From Bordetella genomosp. 13 (GTDB lineage: Bacteria; Pseudomonadota; Gammaproteobacteria; Burkholderiales; Burkholderiaceae_B), in the NCBI RefSeq assembly GCF_007679965.1, contig NZ_VEHL01000005.1:310001-374000 (forward strand): 64,000 bases of DNA. Direction: 5' to 3'. Both the position numbers and the translations under genes were made by a program. Of this stretch, positions 50,311 through 59,932 are shown in pieces. Each line of letters opens with the position of its first letter. Within the stretch, counting starts at the first letter, position 1. The notes below the pieces were generated by a model. It saw nothing but the letters and a program-made list of their open reading frames with translations, ran no database searches and was not told where the DNA came from.

Positions 50311-51291
50311 CTATTGCTCCAGCTCGATCTGCAGGGTATTCACGGTTGCCTTCCACCTCGCCTTGTCTCGTTGCACGAAGGCGAGCGTCTCGGCGGGCGT
50401 CGACCCACCCGGCTCCATGCTCATCTGTTCGAGCGCAGTCGCGAATGCCGTCGTGCGGACTGCCTCGGTGATGAGGTCCGCTGCCACCCGAACTCTTTGC
50501 AAAGGCACATTCCGCGGCATGAAAACGCCTTGCCACTGCGACATCACCAGGTCGGGAAATCCGCACTGCGCAAATGTCGGCACCCCGGAAGTGAGGGCGG
50601 AACGGCTCTGCCCGGATGTCGCGAGCAATCGCAGCTTGCCGGACTTCATGTGCGGCAGCAGGTCTCCGACCGGTCCGCAATAGGCCGATACCTGCCCGCC
50701 GAGCAGATCCACGACCGCGGGTGCCGATCCCCGGTAGGGAATGTGCTGCAGGGGCGTTCCGCTCTGTCGCGCCAGCAGCAGGCTCAATACGTGAGGCATC
50801 GACCCTGTCCCTGGCGTGGCGTAGTTGGCATCGGCCGGGTGGGCGCGAGCCCACTCGAGATAGGAGGGCAGGTCCTGCACGGTGCCGGGCACCGCGGGGC
50901 CGATGCCGAACAGCGACTGTATCCACGCCACCGTGCTGACGGAGGTGAAGTCCTCGGATCCATAGGTGATGTCCTTGTAGAGGAACGGGAACAACAGGAT
51001 GGTGCTTGCGGGCGTGAGCAGCAGCGTCGAGCCGTCCGGTGCGCTCCGTTTGCATTCTTCGATGGCGATGCGGCCCGCCGCTCCCGTCTTGTTCTCGACC
51101 ACCACCGAATCCGCATATTTCCCTTGCAGATACTCCCCGATGCGGCGGGCAAGCATGTCCGCGGAACCGCCCGGGGGGAAGCCGCACAGGATGCGCGCGC
51201 TGCGCAGCGGCGCAGGTCCGGCGGGGCCGGCGAACGTGGCCGTGGATGCGAGCGCGCAGCAAGCGCCCATGAAAGTCCGTCGGTCGATCAT
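50311..51291 (-). CDS. tripartite tricarboxylate transporter receptor (Bug family)
   Basis: A 326-residue periplasmic binding protein. RRTFMGACCALASTA gives a signal peptide (twin-Arg-like R-R), then ARILCGFPPGGSADMLAR, the Bug family landmark, VVVENKTGAAGRIA, and GGQVSAYCGPVGDLL near the middle. Bug proteins bind carboxylates or amino-acid derivatives for TctAB-type transporters or for signalling; no TctA or TctB gene is adjacent. It follows the TauD gene on the same strand (68 bases). Confidence 0.92.
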   Translation of the reverse strand: MIDRRTFMGACCALASTATFAGPAGPAPLRSARILCGFPPGGSADMLARRIGEYLQGKYADSVVVENKTGAAGRIAIEECKRSAPDGSTLLLTPASTILLFPFLYKDITYGSEDFTSVSTVAWIQSLFGIGPAVPGTVQDLPSYLEWARAHPADANYATPGTGSMPHVLSLLLARQSGTPLQHIPYRGSAPAVVDLLGGQVSAYCGPVGDLLPHMKSGKLRLLATSGQSRSALTSGVPTFAQCGFPDLVMSQWQGVFMPRNVPLQRVRVAADLITEAVRTTAFATALEQMSMEPGGSTPAETLAFVQRDKARWKATVNTLQIELEQ

Positions 51292-51358
51292 TTCGTCTCC
51301 AGGTATTCTTGTCCATGAACGGGCGCTCCGGTATCCCCGAGCATGGTCTTGCGATGAT

Positions 51359-52219
51359 TCAGGCCGCGGCGGTGTAGGGCACTTCGTTCTCGTGGCCGAT
51401 CACGCAGCGCCGCAACGTTCGCCGTTCGCTCGACGAAAAGGGCGTGCGGGCGTGATGAAGCAGCGTGTTGTCCCAGACGATCAGGTCGCCTACGCTCCAG
51501 CGGTGCCTGTAGATGACTTCCGGGCGGGTCATGACGGCGTTGACCTTGCGGATAATCTCTTGCGATACGCCTTCGTCCACGCCTTCCAGCTGCATGCTGT
51601 GGTCGACGTTGACCATGTGGATGCGCTGTCCCGAATCGACGTGCGTGGCCACCACGGGGTGCCAATGTTCCTGCACCTGGTCGGCAAGCCGTTGGTGCAA
51701 ATGGTGCGGCAGGGAGATCCTTCCGTACTCGAAGCGGTTCCGCACTTTCCTGTCGCGCAGTTGCGCGATCAGATCTTCGTCCATGGCGTTGCAAGCCACG
51801 ACGGTGCTGCTGAAGAGGGTCTCGCCGCCCGCGGATGGGACCTCGACGCCATACAGCAGGATGGCCTTCATCGGAAACTCGAAGTAGGCCTGGTCCGAAT
51901 GGAAGCTCAGTTCGACGTCTCCGAACGTGCCGTCCTTGCGCGCGTTCGACACGTAGGTCACATCGTTGGAGATGCCCTGCAGGGGCCCTTGCCTGGCAAG
52001 CTCGCCGAAGACGCGGCCAAAGGCGATCTGCTGCGCTTCGTCCAGCTCCTGGCCGCGAAACAGCAGGAGTCCGCGCGTGGCGAGGGCGCCGCGCAGCAGT
52101 TCCCGCAGCCGCGGCGCGAGCGGCATCGAGATGTCGATGCCCTGGACTTCGTAGCCCAGATGATCGGTCAGCGGCGTAAGCGTGGGGATGACGGCGGGCC
52201 TGGTGTTCGAGCCTTTCAT
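51359..52219 (-). CDS. TauD/TfdA family Fe(II)/2-oxoglutarate dioxygenase
   Basis: A 286-residue jelly-roll dioxygenase. The iron facial triad is visible as H107 and D109 in SFHSDQAYFE and a His in LLHHAR (255/256), and the 2-oxoglutarate Arg is likely R270 in TLRRCV. The N-terminal GYEVQGIDIS is typical of this family. Substrate unknown; taurine, sulfonate or phenoxyacetate-like compounds are possible. It is divergent from the LysR gene at 52376, and the Bug gene downstream suggests both act on the same imported compound. Confidence 0.9.
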   Translation of the reverse strand: MKGSNTRPAVIPTLTPLTDHLGYEVQGIDISMPLAPRLRELLRGALATRGLLLFRGQELDEAQQIAFGRVFGELARQGPLQGISNDVTYVSNARKDGTFGDVELSFHSDQAYFEFPMKAILLYGVEVPSAGGETLFSSTVVACNAMDEDLIAQLRDRKVRNRFEYGRISLPHHLHQRLADQVQEHWHPVVATHVDSGQRIHMVNVDHSMQLEGVDEGVSQEIIRKVNAVMTRPEVIYRHRWSVGDLIVWDNTLLHHARTPFSSSERRTLRRCVIGHENEVPYTAAA

Positions 52220-52306
52220 GGGTTGTCTCCTCTTTCTGGGTGTAGTCAGCCGCCGCGCGAAGCGGCGTGGGGAATGCTGTGGAGGCAGTATTCGGCAAAT
52301 ACCAAA

Positions 52307-52336
52307 TTGAATCCAATGAATGTTGTTTAGTATTAA
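52307..52336 (+). promoter_or_regulatory. promoter of the LysR gene with overlapping dyad
   Basis: TTGAAT (52307-52312), 18 bases, TATTAA (52331-52336). ATTG-AATC-CAAT, a small dyad that fits a LysR-type half-site, lies on the -35, and AATAC/GTATT form an outer inverted pair 25 bases apart. The arrangement fits autoregulation together with control of the divergent TauD gene. Confidence 0.4.
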
Positions 52337-52375
52337 AATGCAGCAAACTTATCGAGCCGCCGTGAAGCCCTGGCC

Positions 52376-53278
52376 ATGACCCTGCAATCCCTCGACCTGA
52401 ACCTGCTCAAGGTCTTCGATGCCATCTACCGCATGCGCAACCTCACCGACGTCGCGCAGCATGTGCATCTCACCCAGCCCGCCGTAAGCCACGCGTTGCG
52501 CAGGCTGCGGGATAGCCTGGGTGACCCGCTGTTCGTGCGCACCGTCAATGGCCTGGAGCCCACGCCACGCAGCGAGCAGATGATCGAATCCATCCGCCTT
52601 TCCCTGAGGCTGATCGAGGACACGATCAACAGCAGCTCCACCTTCGAGCCGGCGGAATGCGCACGGGAGTTCCGGCTGCTGCTCTCGGATCTGGGCGAAC
52701 TGGTGTTCCTGCCCCGCTTGCTGAAGCAATTGCGCCAGCACACGCCCCGTGCATCGCTCGCGGTGGTGCAGGCTTCACGGGTGCAGTACGAGGCCCTGCT
52801 GCGCGACCGTGGCGCCGACATCGCCGTCGGGCATCTCCCGAACCTGCCCGCCACGCTGAAGCATCGCCTGCTGCTGCGCGACGACTACGTGGTGATCCGC
52901 GCCAGGACCGCCGCGCGGCGGCGGCGTTCCCTTACGCTGGACCAGTACGTCAGCGCCGTGCATGTCGAGGTAGACCCGCCGGGATCCATTCGGCGGCCTG
53001 TCGATACCGCGCTGGAGGCGCTCGGCAAGCAGCGCAGGGTGGTCCTGCATGTGCCGCACTATTTCGCGGTCCCCAGCGTGCTGCTCTCGACGGACCTGCT
53101 GGTCACGGTGCCTCGCTCGGTGGCGCGGAACATTCGCAACGTCGAGGATCTGCTCATCTGCGACGTCCCCTTCGCGATGCCTGCGCTCGAAGTCTCGATG
53201 TATTGGCATGCGCGCCAGGATGCCGACCCTGCCCATCAGTGGCTGAGGCGGGTGATGGCGGAACAATTCGGCACCTGA
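52376..53278 (+). CDS. LysR-family transcriptional regulator (NodD/NahR-like)
   Basis: A 300-residue LysR protein. SLDLNLLKVFDAIYRMRN at the start and HLTQPAVSHALRRLR in the recognition helix, followed by GDPLFVRTVNGLEPTPR, are those of the NodD/NahR subgroup. It lies between the divergent TauD gene and the convergent cupin gene and is the likely regulator of the cluster 50311-55515. Confidence 0.93.
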   Translation: MTLQSLDLNLLKVFDAIYRMRNLTDVAQHVHLTQPAVSHALRRLRDSLGDPLFVRTVNGLEPTPRSEQMIESIRLSLRLIEDTINSSSTFEPAECAREFRLLLSDLGELVFLPRLLKQLRQHTPRASLAVVQASRVQYEALLRDRGADIAVGHLPNLPATLKHRLLLRDDYVVIRARTAARRRRSLTLDQYVSAVHVEVDPPGSIRRPVDTALEALGKQRRVVLHVPHYFAVPSVLLSTDLLVTVPRSVARNIRNVEDLLICDVPFAMPALEVSMYWHARQDADPAHQWLRRVMAEQFGT

Positions 53279-53315
53279 GCGCGTCGCCGCGCAGGCAGCG
53301 CCCAGGCCCGTCGTC

Positions 53316-54437
53316 TCACTTGCCTTCGGAGCGCGGCGCGGTGTAGCCCTTCTGGCCCGCTTCGCTGCCCAGCGCCAGGATCGGGCCGTCGTATTTCTCC
53401 TGCCACAGCAATGAGCCCATGGCGATGTGCAGGGGATGGTCCTGCACGGTAAGCACGCGCCAGCCGTCCTCGCCATGGTAGTGCGCATGCTCGGACCAGC
53501 CCGGCGCCGACAGCAGCAGATCGCCCGCCTTCCAGTCGACGCGCACGCCGTCCACCATGCTGTAGCCGTGGCCGGATATGTGATAGTTGATCGAGGCGGA
53601 CGTATGGCGGTGTCCATGCCTGCCCGTGTAGACGGGCGTGCCGGCCGGGCAGCCGCCTATCGTGGCGAAATAGCTTCCCGTGGTTCCATTGCGGCGCTCG
53701 GTGGCGGGATGGTAGAGCAGCCAGATGCGGCGGCGGCCATCGTCGGGCTCCTGCGCCAGATGGGGCCACACCTTTTTCCACGGCCAGTGCAGGGCGGGAT
53801 TGGGAACCACCGGAATATCGGTCAGGTACTCGTAGCCGCGCAGACGCGCGCCCGCGTCCGTCAGTTCCAGGTCAGGGGAATTCTCCCAGGCGTATTGGCG
53901 CTTCTGCCGCTCGCTCAGGCCGTCCTCGGGGCGGCGGTCGTCCAGCACGGCCACGCCTTCCTCTTCGTACAGCACGCCCAGCAGTTCCAGCAAGGGCGCG
54001 TTGCTGTAGCTCAATCGCACCCAAGGCTCGGACCCCGTGTTTTCATGGATGTGGCCGCGCATCGACGGGATGGTCCAGACGTCGTTCAGCGCGGTATCGA
54101 AACTGCCATCCACCGTGACCCGGCCGTGTCCCCGGATGCCGATCTCCAGCAGGTTCGCGTTGCTCTTTCGCGCGACGGTTCGTTCGCCGGGCAGCAGCAC
54201 GCCGATGGTCACGGAGGTGCCGGGCGTGAAGCCGTTGGCCGTACGCGAGGAGGGGTGCACGATGGCCGCGGCGCGCACGCCGTTGGCGGGAGGCGCAAGC
54301 CTGCACAGGCGCTCGACCTCCGCCTCGATGGACTCGCGCGGGACGAGCAACGGCTCCCAGATTTCCGGGCTCCGCGGAGCAAGCCCCGACTGGTCCAGGA
54401 ATGGCAGGGCCTGGCGTTCCGGGGAACTGGCGTGCAT
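53316..54437 (-). CDS. bicupin dioxygenase, gentisate 1,2-dioxygenase-like
   Basis: The product is 373 residues from the ATG at 54437 with AAGGAG 9 bases before. Two cupin domains can be read: IHENTGSEPWVRLSYSN in the first half, and HRHTSASINYHISGHGYSMVDG followed by GDLLLSAPGWSEHAHYH in the second (described by parts), which offers the His metal ligands. This is the pattern of ring-cleaving gentisate/1-hydroxy-2-naphthoate/salicylate dioxygenases. Full-length gentisate dioxygenases are similar. It is expected to cleave an aromatic hydroxy-acid. Confidence 0.85.
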   Translation of the reverse strand: MHASSPERQALPFLDQSGLAPRSPEIWEPLLVPRESIEAEVERLCRLAPPANGVRAAAIVHPSSRTANGFTPGTSVTIGVLLPGERTVARKSNANLLEIGIRGHGRVTVDGSFDTALNDVWTIPSMRGHIHENTGSEPWVRLSYSNAPLLELLGVLYEEEGVAVLDDRRPEDGLSERQKRQYAWENSPDLELTDAGARLRGYEYLTDIPVVPNPALHWPWKKVWPHLAQEPDDGRRRIWLLYHPATERRNGTTGSYFATIGGCPAGTPVYTGRHGHRHTSASINYHISGHGYSMVDGVRVDWKAGDLLLSAPGWSEHAHYHGEDGWRVLTVQDHPLHIAMGSLLWQEKYDGPILALGSEAGQKGYTAPRSEGK

Positions 54438-54549
54438 GGAAGAACTCCTTGAAGAGGTACGGTCGTTTGGATGGATCGATTGCCGGCGCGTGACCCACGC
54501 AGTGTGCGTCCGGCGGTCACGCACCGAATGTGCGGCGAGCACGCAGGCG

Positions 54550-55515
54550 CTAGTCGGGCGAGACGCCCGTCGTCGTCACGACGCCACGCCAGAATTCGCG
54601 CTCGTCCTTCAGGCCCTCTTCGTAGGCATCGGCTGTTGCGAAGTCCGGGTACAGGCCCAGGTTGGTCAGCTTGGCCACTACGTCGGGGTGCGACAGGGCG
54701 TCCTGGACGGCGTCCTGGATGGAAGCGATGGCTTCGGTCGGAAGTTCCCTGGTGCCCATCAGGCCGAAGCGGCCTACCATTTCAAACCCGGCAAGGGTGT
54801 CGACCCCAAGGGGATAGGCTTCCAGGCCCTGAAGTTTCTTGTCGGAGAGCACGGCCACCGCCTTCACTTTGCCGGCGCGCACGAAAGGCAGTGCGACGGA
54901 TATCCCGTCGATGTGGTATTGCAGATCACCTGACACCACGGCAGCCAGCGCCTCGGACGGGCGCACGAACGGCACGGCGTTGAATTGGACCCCCGCGGAT
55001 CTGCCTATCCAGCTGACGGCCAGCGCGCCCATCGTGCTGGCGGGCGGCGTGCCGAAGGCGACCTTGCCCGGCTCCCGGCGCGCGCGGTCCAGGGCGGCGC
55101 CGAGCCCGCCCGTTGCGTCGTTGTTCGCCACGATCATCAGCGGCGTCTGCGCCAGGCGCACGACCGGCTTGAGATCGCGCAGATAGTCGAAGGACGCCGC
55201 CGCCTTGATCGTCAGGGGCGCGATCGCGATCGTGGAGGTGATCACCAGCAGCAGCGTGTGATCGTCCCGGGACGACGCCACATGATTCATTGCGACCACG
55301 CCGCCCGCGCCGGGCCGGTTGTCGACGATGACGGGCTGCTTGAGGGCAGCGGCCATGCGCTCGCCGATCAGGCGCGCGCCCGCGTCCGGCGCCGTGCCGG
55401 CAGATGCCGGCACCACGATGCGTACCGGCCTGTCGGGCCATGCCTGTGCGGCGGGGGCCGCCAGCGCCGCAACGCAGATGAATACGCCGCGGACCCAGCG
55501 TGGGATGGCTCGCAT
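54550..55515 (-). CDS. tripartite tricarboxylate transporter receptor (Bug family), second
   Basis: A 321-residue periplasmic protein with a Sec signal to about residue 25 (AAQAW), then VRIVVPASAGTAPDAGAR, VIVDNRPGAGGVVAMNHV and FVRPSEALAAVVSGDLQYHIDGI (described by parts). These are Bug landmarks, but it differs clearly from the Bug protein at 50311. The gene lies 112 bases upstream of the cupin gene on the same strand. Two Bug receptors around one LysR suggest two related ligands. Confidence 0.92.
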   Translation of the reverse strand: MRAIPRWVRGVFICVAALAAPAAQAWPDRPVRIVVPASAGTAPDAGARLIGERMAAALKQPVIVDNRPGAGGVVAMNHVASSRDDHTLLLVITSTIAIAPLTIKAAASFDYLRDLKPVVRLAQTPLMIVANNDATGGLGAALDRARREPGKVAFGTPPASTMGALAVSWIGRSAGVQFNAVPFVRPSEALAAVVSGDLQYHIDGISVALPFVRAGKVKAVAVLSDKKLQGLEAYPLGVDTLAGFEMVGRFGLMGTRELPTEAIASIQDAVQDALSHPDVVAKLTNLGLYPDFATADAYEEGLKDEREFWRGVVTTTGVSPD

Positions 55516-55797
55516 GATTGTCTCCTCGAATCGTTCGGACCCGCCCTGGCGATGGCAGCGGCCTGGTCGACGCCATGTCCGGCGTATCCGTAGTATTCAA
55601 GCAAGCAACCGATGCATCAACTGAATTCGATTAAGGTTGAAGATGCATGAAATTAATCGAGGATCGCGCGGACCCATGCAAAAAGGCCTGAGCGCGGTTC
55701 GATACCGTGTTCAGGCCTTGGGGCGCTGGCTTCCGACCGTCCGGGGTCCGGAGGTCAGTTCGATAGGTGGCTTTTCATTGAAACGGCAGGCGCCGCT
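55516..55797. other. intergenic region between Bug gene and min operon
   Basis: This 282-base stretch holds an AT-rich segment with GATGCAT at 55611-55617 and 55642-55648 facing an imperfect inverted CAAC/GTTG pair, probably the control site of the leftward Bug gene, and the min terminator at 55678-55719. I see no gene in it. Confidence 0.5.
55678..55719 (-). terminator. intrinsic terminator of the min operon
   Basis: On the minus strand AAGGCCTGA...TCAGGCCTT (55719 to 55683) forms a 9-bp stem extended by a further ACACGGT/ACCGCGC arm around ATCGA, followed by TTTTT. It lies about 80 bases after minE. Confidence 0.9.
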
Positions 55798-56061
55798 TCA
55801 GGTGGTCTCGGGCTGCGGAATCTCGATCTTCACCTCGAGCACTTCCAGGGTGTCCTGGCGTTCGAGGTTTACCTTGATGTCGTCGGGATTGATCTTCACG
55901 TACTTGGAGATGACGGCGACCAGCTCCTGCTGCAGCTGCGGCAGGTAGTCCGGCGAATCGCCGCGGCCCGAACGCTCGTGCGCCAGGATGATCTGCAGGC
56001 GCTCTTTGGCCACCGTGGCCGTCTTCTTCTTTTCGCCCAGAAGGAACGACAGGAACGACAT
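55798..56061 (-). CDS. minE: cell division topological specificity factor MinE
   Basis: An 87-residue protein. The MinE fold is clear: [28 protein letters not shown] carries the membrane-targeting and anti-MinCD helix (described by its ends), and [18 protein letters not shown] is the dimerisation helix. It drives MinD off the membrane at the pole-to-pole oscillation. It lies 3 bases after minD. Confidence 0.97.
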   Translation of the reverse strand: MSFLSFLLGEKKKTATVAKERLQIILAHERSGRGDSPDYLPQLQQELVAVISKYVKINPDDIKVNLERQDTLEVLEVKIEIPQPETT

Positions 56062-56064
56062 CGT

Positions 56065-56880
56065 CTACTTTCCTCCGAAAAGACGCTTGAGGAGCCCCGG
56101 CTTGCTGTAGTCGGTGAAGCGCAGGGAACGCTCTTCGCCCAGGTAGCGCGCCACCACGTCCTTGTAGGCCTCGGACACGTCGGTGTCCTTCAGGTGGATG
56201 GCGGGCAGGCCCTGGTTGGACGCCTGCAGCACGGCCTCGGATTCAGGCACCACGCCGATCAGCTTGATACGCAGGATGTCCTCGATGTCGGTCAGCGACA
56301 GCATTTCGCCGTCGTTGACGCGCTTGGGGTTGTAGCGCGTCAGCAGCAGGTATTCCTTGACCGGGTCCTCGCCTTCGATGGCGCGGCGCGACTTGGCGGC
56401 CAGGATGCCCAGGATGCGGTCGGAGTCGCGCACCGACGACACTTCGGGATTGGTCACGACCAGCGCGTCGTCGGCGTAGTAGGCTGCCAGCAGCGCGCCC
56501 GTCTCGATGCCGGCTGGCGAATCGCAGACGATGTAGTCGAAACCCATTTCCTTCAGGTCTTCGATGACCTTGCCCACGCCTTCCTGCGTCAGGGCATCCT
56601 TGTCGCGGGTCTGCGAGGCGGGCAGCACGAACAGGTTCTCGAGCTGCTTGTCCTTGATCAGCGCCTGCTTCAGGCTGGCTTCGCCCTGGATGACGTTGAC
56701 GAAGTCGTACACGACGCGCCGCTCGCAACCCATGATGAGGTCGAGATTGCGCAGGCCGACGTCGAAGTCGATGACCGCCGTCTTGTGCCCCCGCATCGCC
56801 AGTCCGGAAGAGAAGCTCGCGCTGGTGGTCGTCTTGCCGACCCCGCCCTTGCCGGAAGTCACCACAACGATACGTGTCAT
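56065..56880 (-). CDS. minD: septum site-determining ATPase MinD
   Basis: A 271-residue ParA/MinD ATPase. The deviant Walker A is KGGVGKTT at 11-18 with the signature Lys11 and Lys16, and the C-terminal amphipathic helix ends GLLKRLFGGK, which targets the membrane. It recruits MinC and positions the division inhibitor. It lies about 107 bases after minC. Confidence 0.97.
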   Translation of the reverse strand: MTRIVVVTSGKGGVGKTTTSASFSSGLAMRGHKTAVIDFDVGLRNLDLIMGCERRVVYDFVNVIQGEASLKQALIKDKQLENLFVLPASQTRDKDALTQEGVGKVIEDLKEMGFDYIVCDSPAGIETGALLAAYYADDALVVTNPEVSSVRDSDRILGILAAKSRRAIEGEDPVKEYLLLTRYNPKRVNDGEMLSLTDIEDILRIKLIGVVPESEAVLQASNQGLPAIHLKDTDVSEAYKDVVARYLGEERSLRFTDYSKPGLLKRLFGGK

Positions 56881-56987
56881 GACCGTGAAACCCTTATGTT
56901 CGAATAAATCGCGTTATCGTAAAGCAAAAAGCCCGTGTAAGGCTTATTGCAAGATGTAGGCGGACGGCGTCCGCCAATGTCGTTTTC

Positions 56988-57884
56988 TCAGCCCTTCAGC
57001 GCTTCGACGCGCAATGCCTCGCCGTCCAGCCAGACCAGCGCCGGCTGGTTGTGCAGACTGGGGTCGAGCTTGGCCTCCACGACCCGGTACACGCCCGCGA
57101 CCGCCAGCAGTTCGGCGTCCAGCTGCGTGGTGAAGATGCGCGCGTTGGTGTCGCCGCGCGCGCCGGCCATGGCCTTGCCGCGCAGCGGACCGTAGACGTG
57201 CACGTTGCCGTCGGCGATGACTTCAGCGCCCTGGCTGACCATGCCGATGACGACCAGGTCGGTCTGGCGAGCATACACGCGCTGGCCGGACCGCAGCGGC
57301 CGGTTGATGACCATGGCCGAGGCGGCCGGGGCGGGCGCGGGCGCCGCCGCGGCGGGCTCCGGCTGCGCCTTGGGCGCCGGTTCCGGCGTGGCCTTCGATG
57401 CGGCGGCCTTCGACGTGGCGGCAGTCGGTTCCGCCGCAGTCGATGCCGTGGGCGCCGCCGCCTCGGGCGCCGCCGCGGCGGCAACTGCCGACGGCGCGGC
57501 CGGCAAGGGCACCTGTGCGAATTCCGCGGCGCGCACGGCGGCGGCCGCGTCGGCCGGTGCCGACGGGCGCGCATTGGCCGTGGACAGGTCGACGGCGGTC
57601 AGGCCCGCGGCGCGCGCGGCGTCCAGGTTGGCGCCCTCGGCCACCACGCCGATGGGCGGCAGGTTGTGCTGGCGTAGCGCGTCCAGCAGGCGCGGCCAGT
57701 CGATGGCCTGCTCCAGGCGGCTGGCATCGATGACCACGGGCTCGTGCTCGAAGAAGCTGCCGGCGTCCGCCATGCGCTGGGCCAGCGCGTCGGCCAGCCG
57801 GTCGGTGTCGGCGCTGTGCAGCACCACGCGCACCGCGTACAGCGTGGCGCTCTTGAAATCCAGGGCAAGCGATTCGGTGTTCAT
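56988..57884 (-). CDS. minC: septum formation inhibitor MinC
   Basis: A 298-residue FtsZ-ring inhibitor. N-terminal domain (about 1-100: [24 protein letters not shown]) and C-terminal beta-helix domain (about 190-298: [42 protein letters not shown]) are both complete. They are joined by an unusually long linker of about 80 residues rich in Ala, Pro and Lys/Glu. The start at 57884 lies 8 bases after the glnS stop, so glnS and the min genes probably share a transcript. Confidence 0.95.
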   Translation of the reverse strand: MNTESLALDFKSATLYAVRVVLHSADTDRLADALAQRMADAGSFFEHEPVVIDASRLEQAIDWPRLLDALRQHNLPPIGVVAEGANLDAARAAGLTAVDLSTANARPSAPADAAAAVRAAEFAQVPLPAAPSAVAAAAAPEAAAPTASTAAEPTAATSKAAASKATPEPAPKAQPEPAAAAPAPAPAASAMVINRPLRSGQRVYARQTDLVVIGMVSQGAEVIADGNVHVYGPLRGKAMAGARGDTNARIFTTQLDAELLAVAGVYRVVEAKLDPSLHNQPALVWLDGEALRVEALKG

Positions 57885-57892
57885 GGTGATGC

Positions 57893-59653
57893 TCAGGCCG
57901 CCCAGGAGTCGCGCAGCGTGACCACGCGGTTGAGCACCGGCGCCTGGGCGGTGGAGTCGACGCGGTCCGCCGTGAAGTAGCCCAGGCGCTCGAACTGCCA
58001 GGTGGCGCCCGGTTCGGCCTGCGTGCCCGGCTCGAGCCAGGCCTGCACCGTCTGCTTGGAGTTCGGATTCAGGCAGGTCAGGAAATCCTTGTCGCCGCCA
58101 TCGGGGTGCGGATCGGCGAACAGGCGGTCGTACAGGTGCACCTGCGCGGGCACGGCATGCGCCGCGCTGATCCACGTGATGGTGCCCTTGACCTTGACGC
58201 TGTCCGCGCCCGGCGTGCCGCTGCGCGTTTCCGGCAGGTATTCGGCATGCACTTCGACGATGTTGCCGGACTCGTCCTTGCGGAAACCCGTGCACTGCAC
58301 GACGTAGCCGTACTTCAGGCGCACCTGGTTGCCCGGGAACAGGCGGAAGTATTTCTTGGGCGGTTCCTCGCGGAAGTCGTCGCGCTCGATCCAGAGTTCG
58401 CGCGAGAACGGGAACTCGCGGTGGCCGGCTTCGGGATCGTGCGGGTTGCGCGGGGCGGTGCAGATATCGGTCTGCCCCTCGGGGTAATTGGTGATGACCA
58501 GCTTCAGCGGGTCCAGCACGGCCACCGCGCGCGGTGCGACGGGATCCAGGTCATCGCGCACGGCCTGCTCCAGCAGGCTGTAGTCGATGCGCGAATCGGA
58601 CTTGGACACCGCGGTGCGGTCGCAGAACAGGCGGATGGCCGAGGGCGTGTAGCCGCGGCGGCGCAGGCCGAACAGCGTGGGCAGGCGGGGGTCGTCCCAG
58701 CCCGACACGTGGCCCTCGCGCACCAGCTGCAGCAGCTTGCGCTTGCTGGTGACGATGTAGGTGAGGTTGAGCCGCGCGAATTCGTACTGGTGCGGCAGCG
58801 GCGCGGCCAGCTTGCCCAGTTCGGCCAGGCGGGCCAGGATCCAGTCGTAGAACGGCCGCTGGTCTTCGAACTCCAGCGTGCAGATGCTGTGCGTGATGCC
58901 TTCCAGCGCGTCTTCCACCGGGTGGGCCCAGCTGTACATCGGATAGATGCACCAGTCGTTGCCCGTGCGGTGGTGGGTGGCGTGGCGCACGCGGTACATG
59001 ACCGGGTCGCGCAGGTTGATGTTGGGCGAGGCCATGTCGATGCGGGCGCGCAGCACCAGGCTGCCGTCCGGATGCTTGCCGTCGCGCATCTCGCGCAGCA
59101 GCGTGAGCGACTCGGCGGCGGGACGGTCGCGCCACGGCGAGTCGATGCCGGGCTCGGTCAGCGTGCCGCGGTTGGCGCGGATCTGGTCGGCGTTCTGTTC
59201 GTCGACGTAGGCGTGGCCGGCCTCGATCAGCGCTTCGGCGAACTCGTACATGTAGCCGAAGTAGTCGCTGGCGAAGTACTTGTTGTCGTTGCCGTCGGCG
59301 CGCCAGTCGAAGCCCAGCCATTGCACGGCCTCGGCGATGGCGTCGACGTATTCCTGCTCTTCCTTCTCGGGATTGGTGTCGTCGAAACGCAGGTGGCAGA
59401 CGCCGCCGTACTCGCGCGCCATGCCGAAGTTGACGCAGATGCTCTTGGCGTGGCCGATGTGCAGATAGCCGTTGGGCTCCGGCGGGAACCGGGTGCGGAT
59501 GCGGGCCGGGTCGAGGTTGCCCTGCTGCTGGATGGCCGCCGGGCCGGGCCGGCCAGCCCAGCGCTTGTCCTGGAAGCGACCGGAGCCCAGGTCGTCCTCG
59601 ATGATGTTGCGCAGATAATTGCTGGCGGCGGGCGGCGTCGGGGCAGTGGTCAT
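57893..59653 (-). CDS. glnS: glutaminyl-tRNA synthetase
   Basis: A 586-residue class I synthetase. The HIGH motif is at 65-68 ([11 protein letters not shown]) and the KMSKS-type motif reads VTSKRKL at 301-307. The family-typical [11 protein letters not shown] and [11 protein letters not shown] are present, and the C-terminal anticodon-binding barrels are complete. It charges tRNA-Gln directly. The frame ends just before minC and shares its direction. Confidence 0.97.
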   Translation of the reverse strand: MTTAPTPPAASNYLRNIIEDDLGSGRFQDKRWAGRPGPAAIQQQGNLDPARIRTRFPPEPNGYLHIGHAKSICVNFGMAREYGGVCHLRFDDTNPEKEEQEYVDAIAEAVQWLGFDWRADGNDNKYFASDYFGYMYEFAEALIEAGHAYVDEQNADQIRANRGTLTEPGIDSPWRDRPAAESLTLLREMRDGKHPDGSLVLRARIDMASPNINLRDPVMYRVRHATHHRTGNDWCIYPMYSWAHPVEDALEGITHSICTLEFEDQRPFYDWILARLAELGKLAAPLPHQYEFARLNLTYIVTSKRKLLQLVREGHVSGWDDPRLPTLFGLRRRGYTPSAIRLFCDRTAVSKSDSRIDYSLLEQAVRDDLDPVAPRAVAVLDPLKLVITNYPEGQTDICTAPRNPHDPEAGHREFPFSRELWIERDDFREEPPKKYFRLFPGNQVRLKYGYVVQCTGFRKDESGNIVEVHAEYLPETRSGTPGADSVKVKGTITWISAAHAVPAQVHLYDRLFADPHPDGGDKDFLTCLNPNSKQTVQAWLEPGTQAEPGATWQFERLGYFTADRVDSTAQAPVLNRVVTLRDSWAA

Positions 59654-59828
59654 TCTGGAGAGAGGCGGATGGGCAGCGGCAAAGCGTCAATTTTGCCACG
59701 TTCGCGGCCGTTGCCCATGAGGTGGGGGCGTTTTCGGTTTTCCACAGCCGGCCGGGCGTTCCGCCATGGCGGCGCGCACGCCGCTCTACGCATGCCGCCG
59801 CTGCCGCCGAACCCGGGGCACAGCGGAT

Positions 59829-59890
59829 CCGGGCTCCGCCGGTCCGCCAGTGCCGCCCCTTGAGGGGCGCGCGCAGCGCGTAGGGGTGGA
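59829..59890. repeat. GC-rich repeat-like segment upstream of the CydA-like gene
   Basis: It contains the hairpin GCCCC-TTGA-GGGGC (59855-59868), followed by GCGCGCAGCGCGTAGGGG. From experience this looks like a common intergenic repeat of Alcaligenaceae; within this window I find no second full copy. It separates glnS from the CydA-like gene. Confidence 0.4.
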
Positions 59891-59932
59891 TTCCATTCGG
59901 GTGGGTCAATCCGTTCTACACTACCGGCCATC

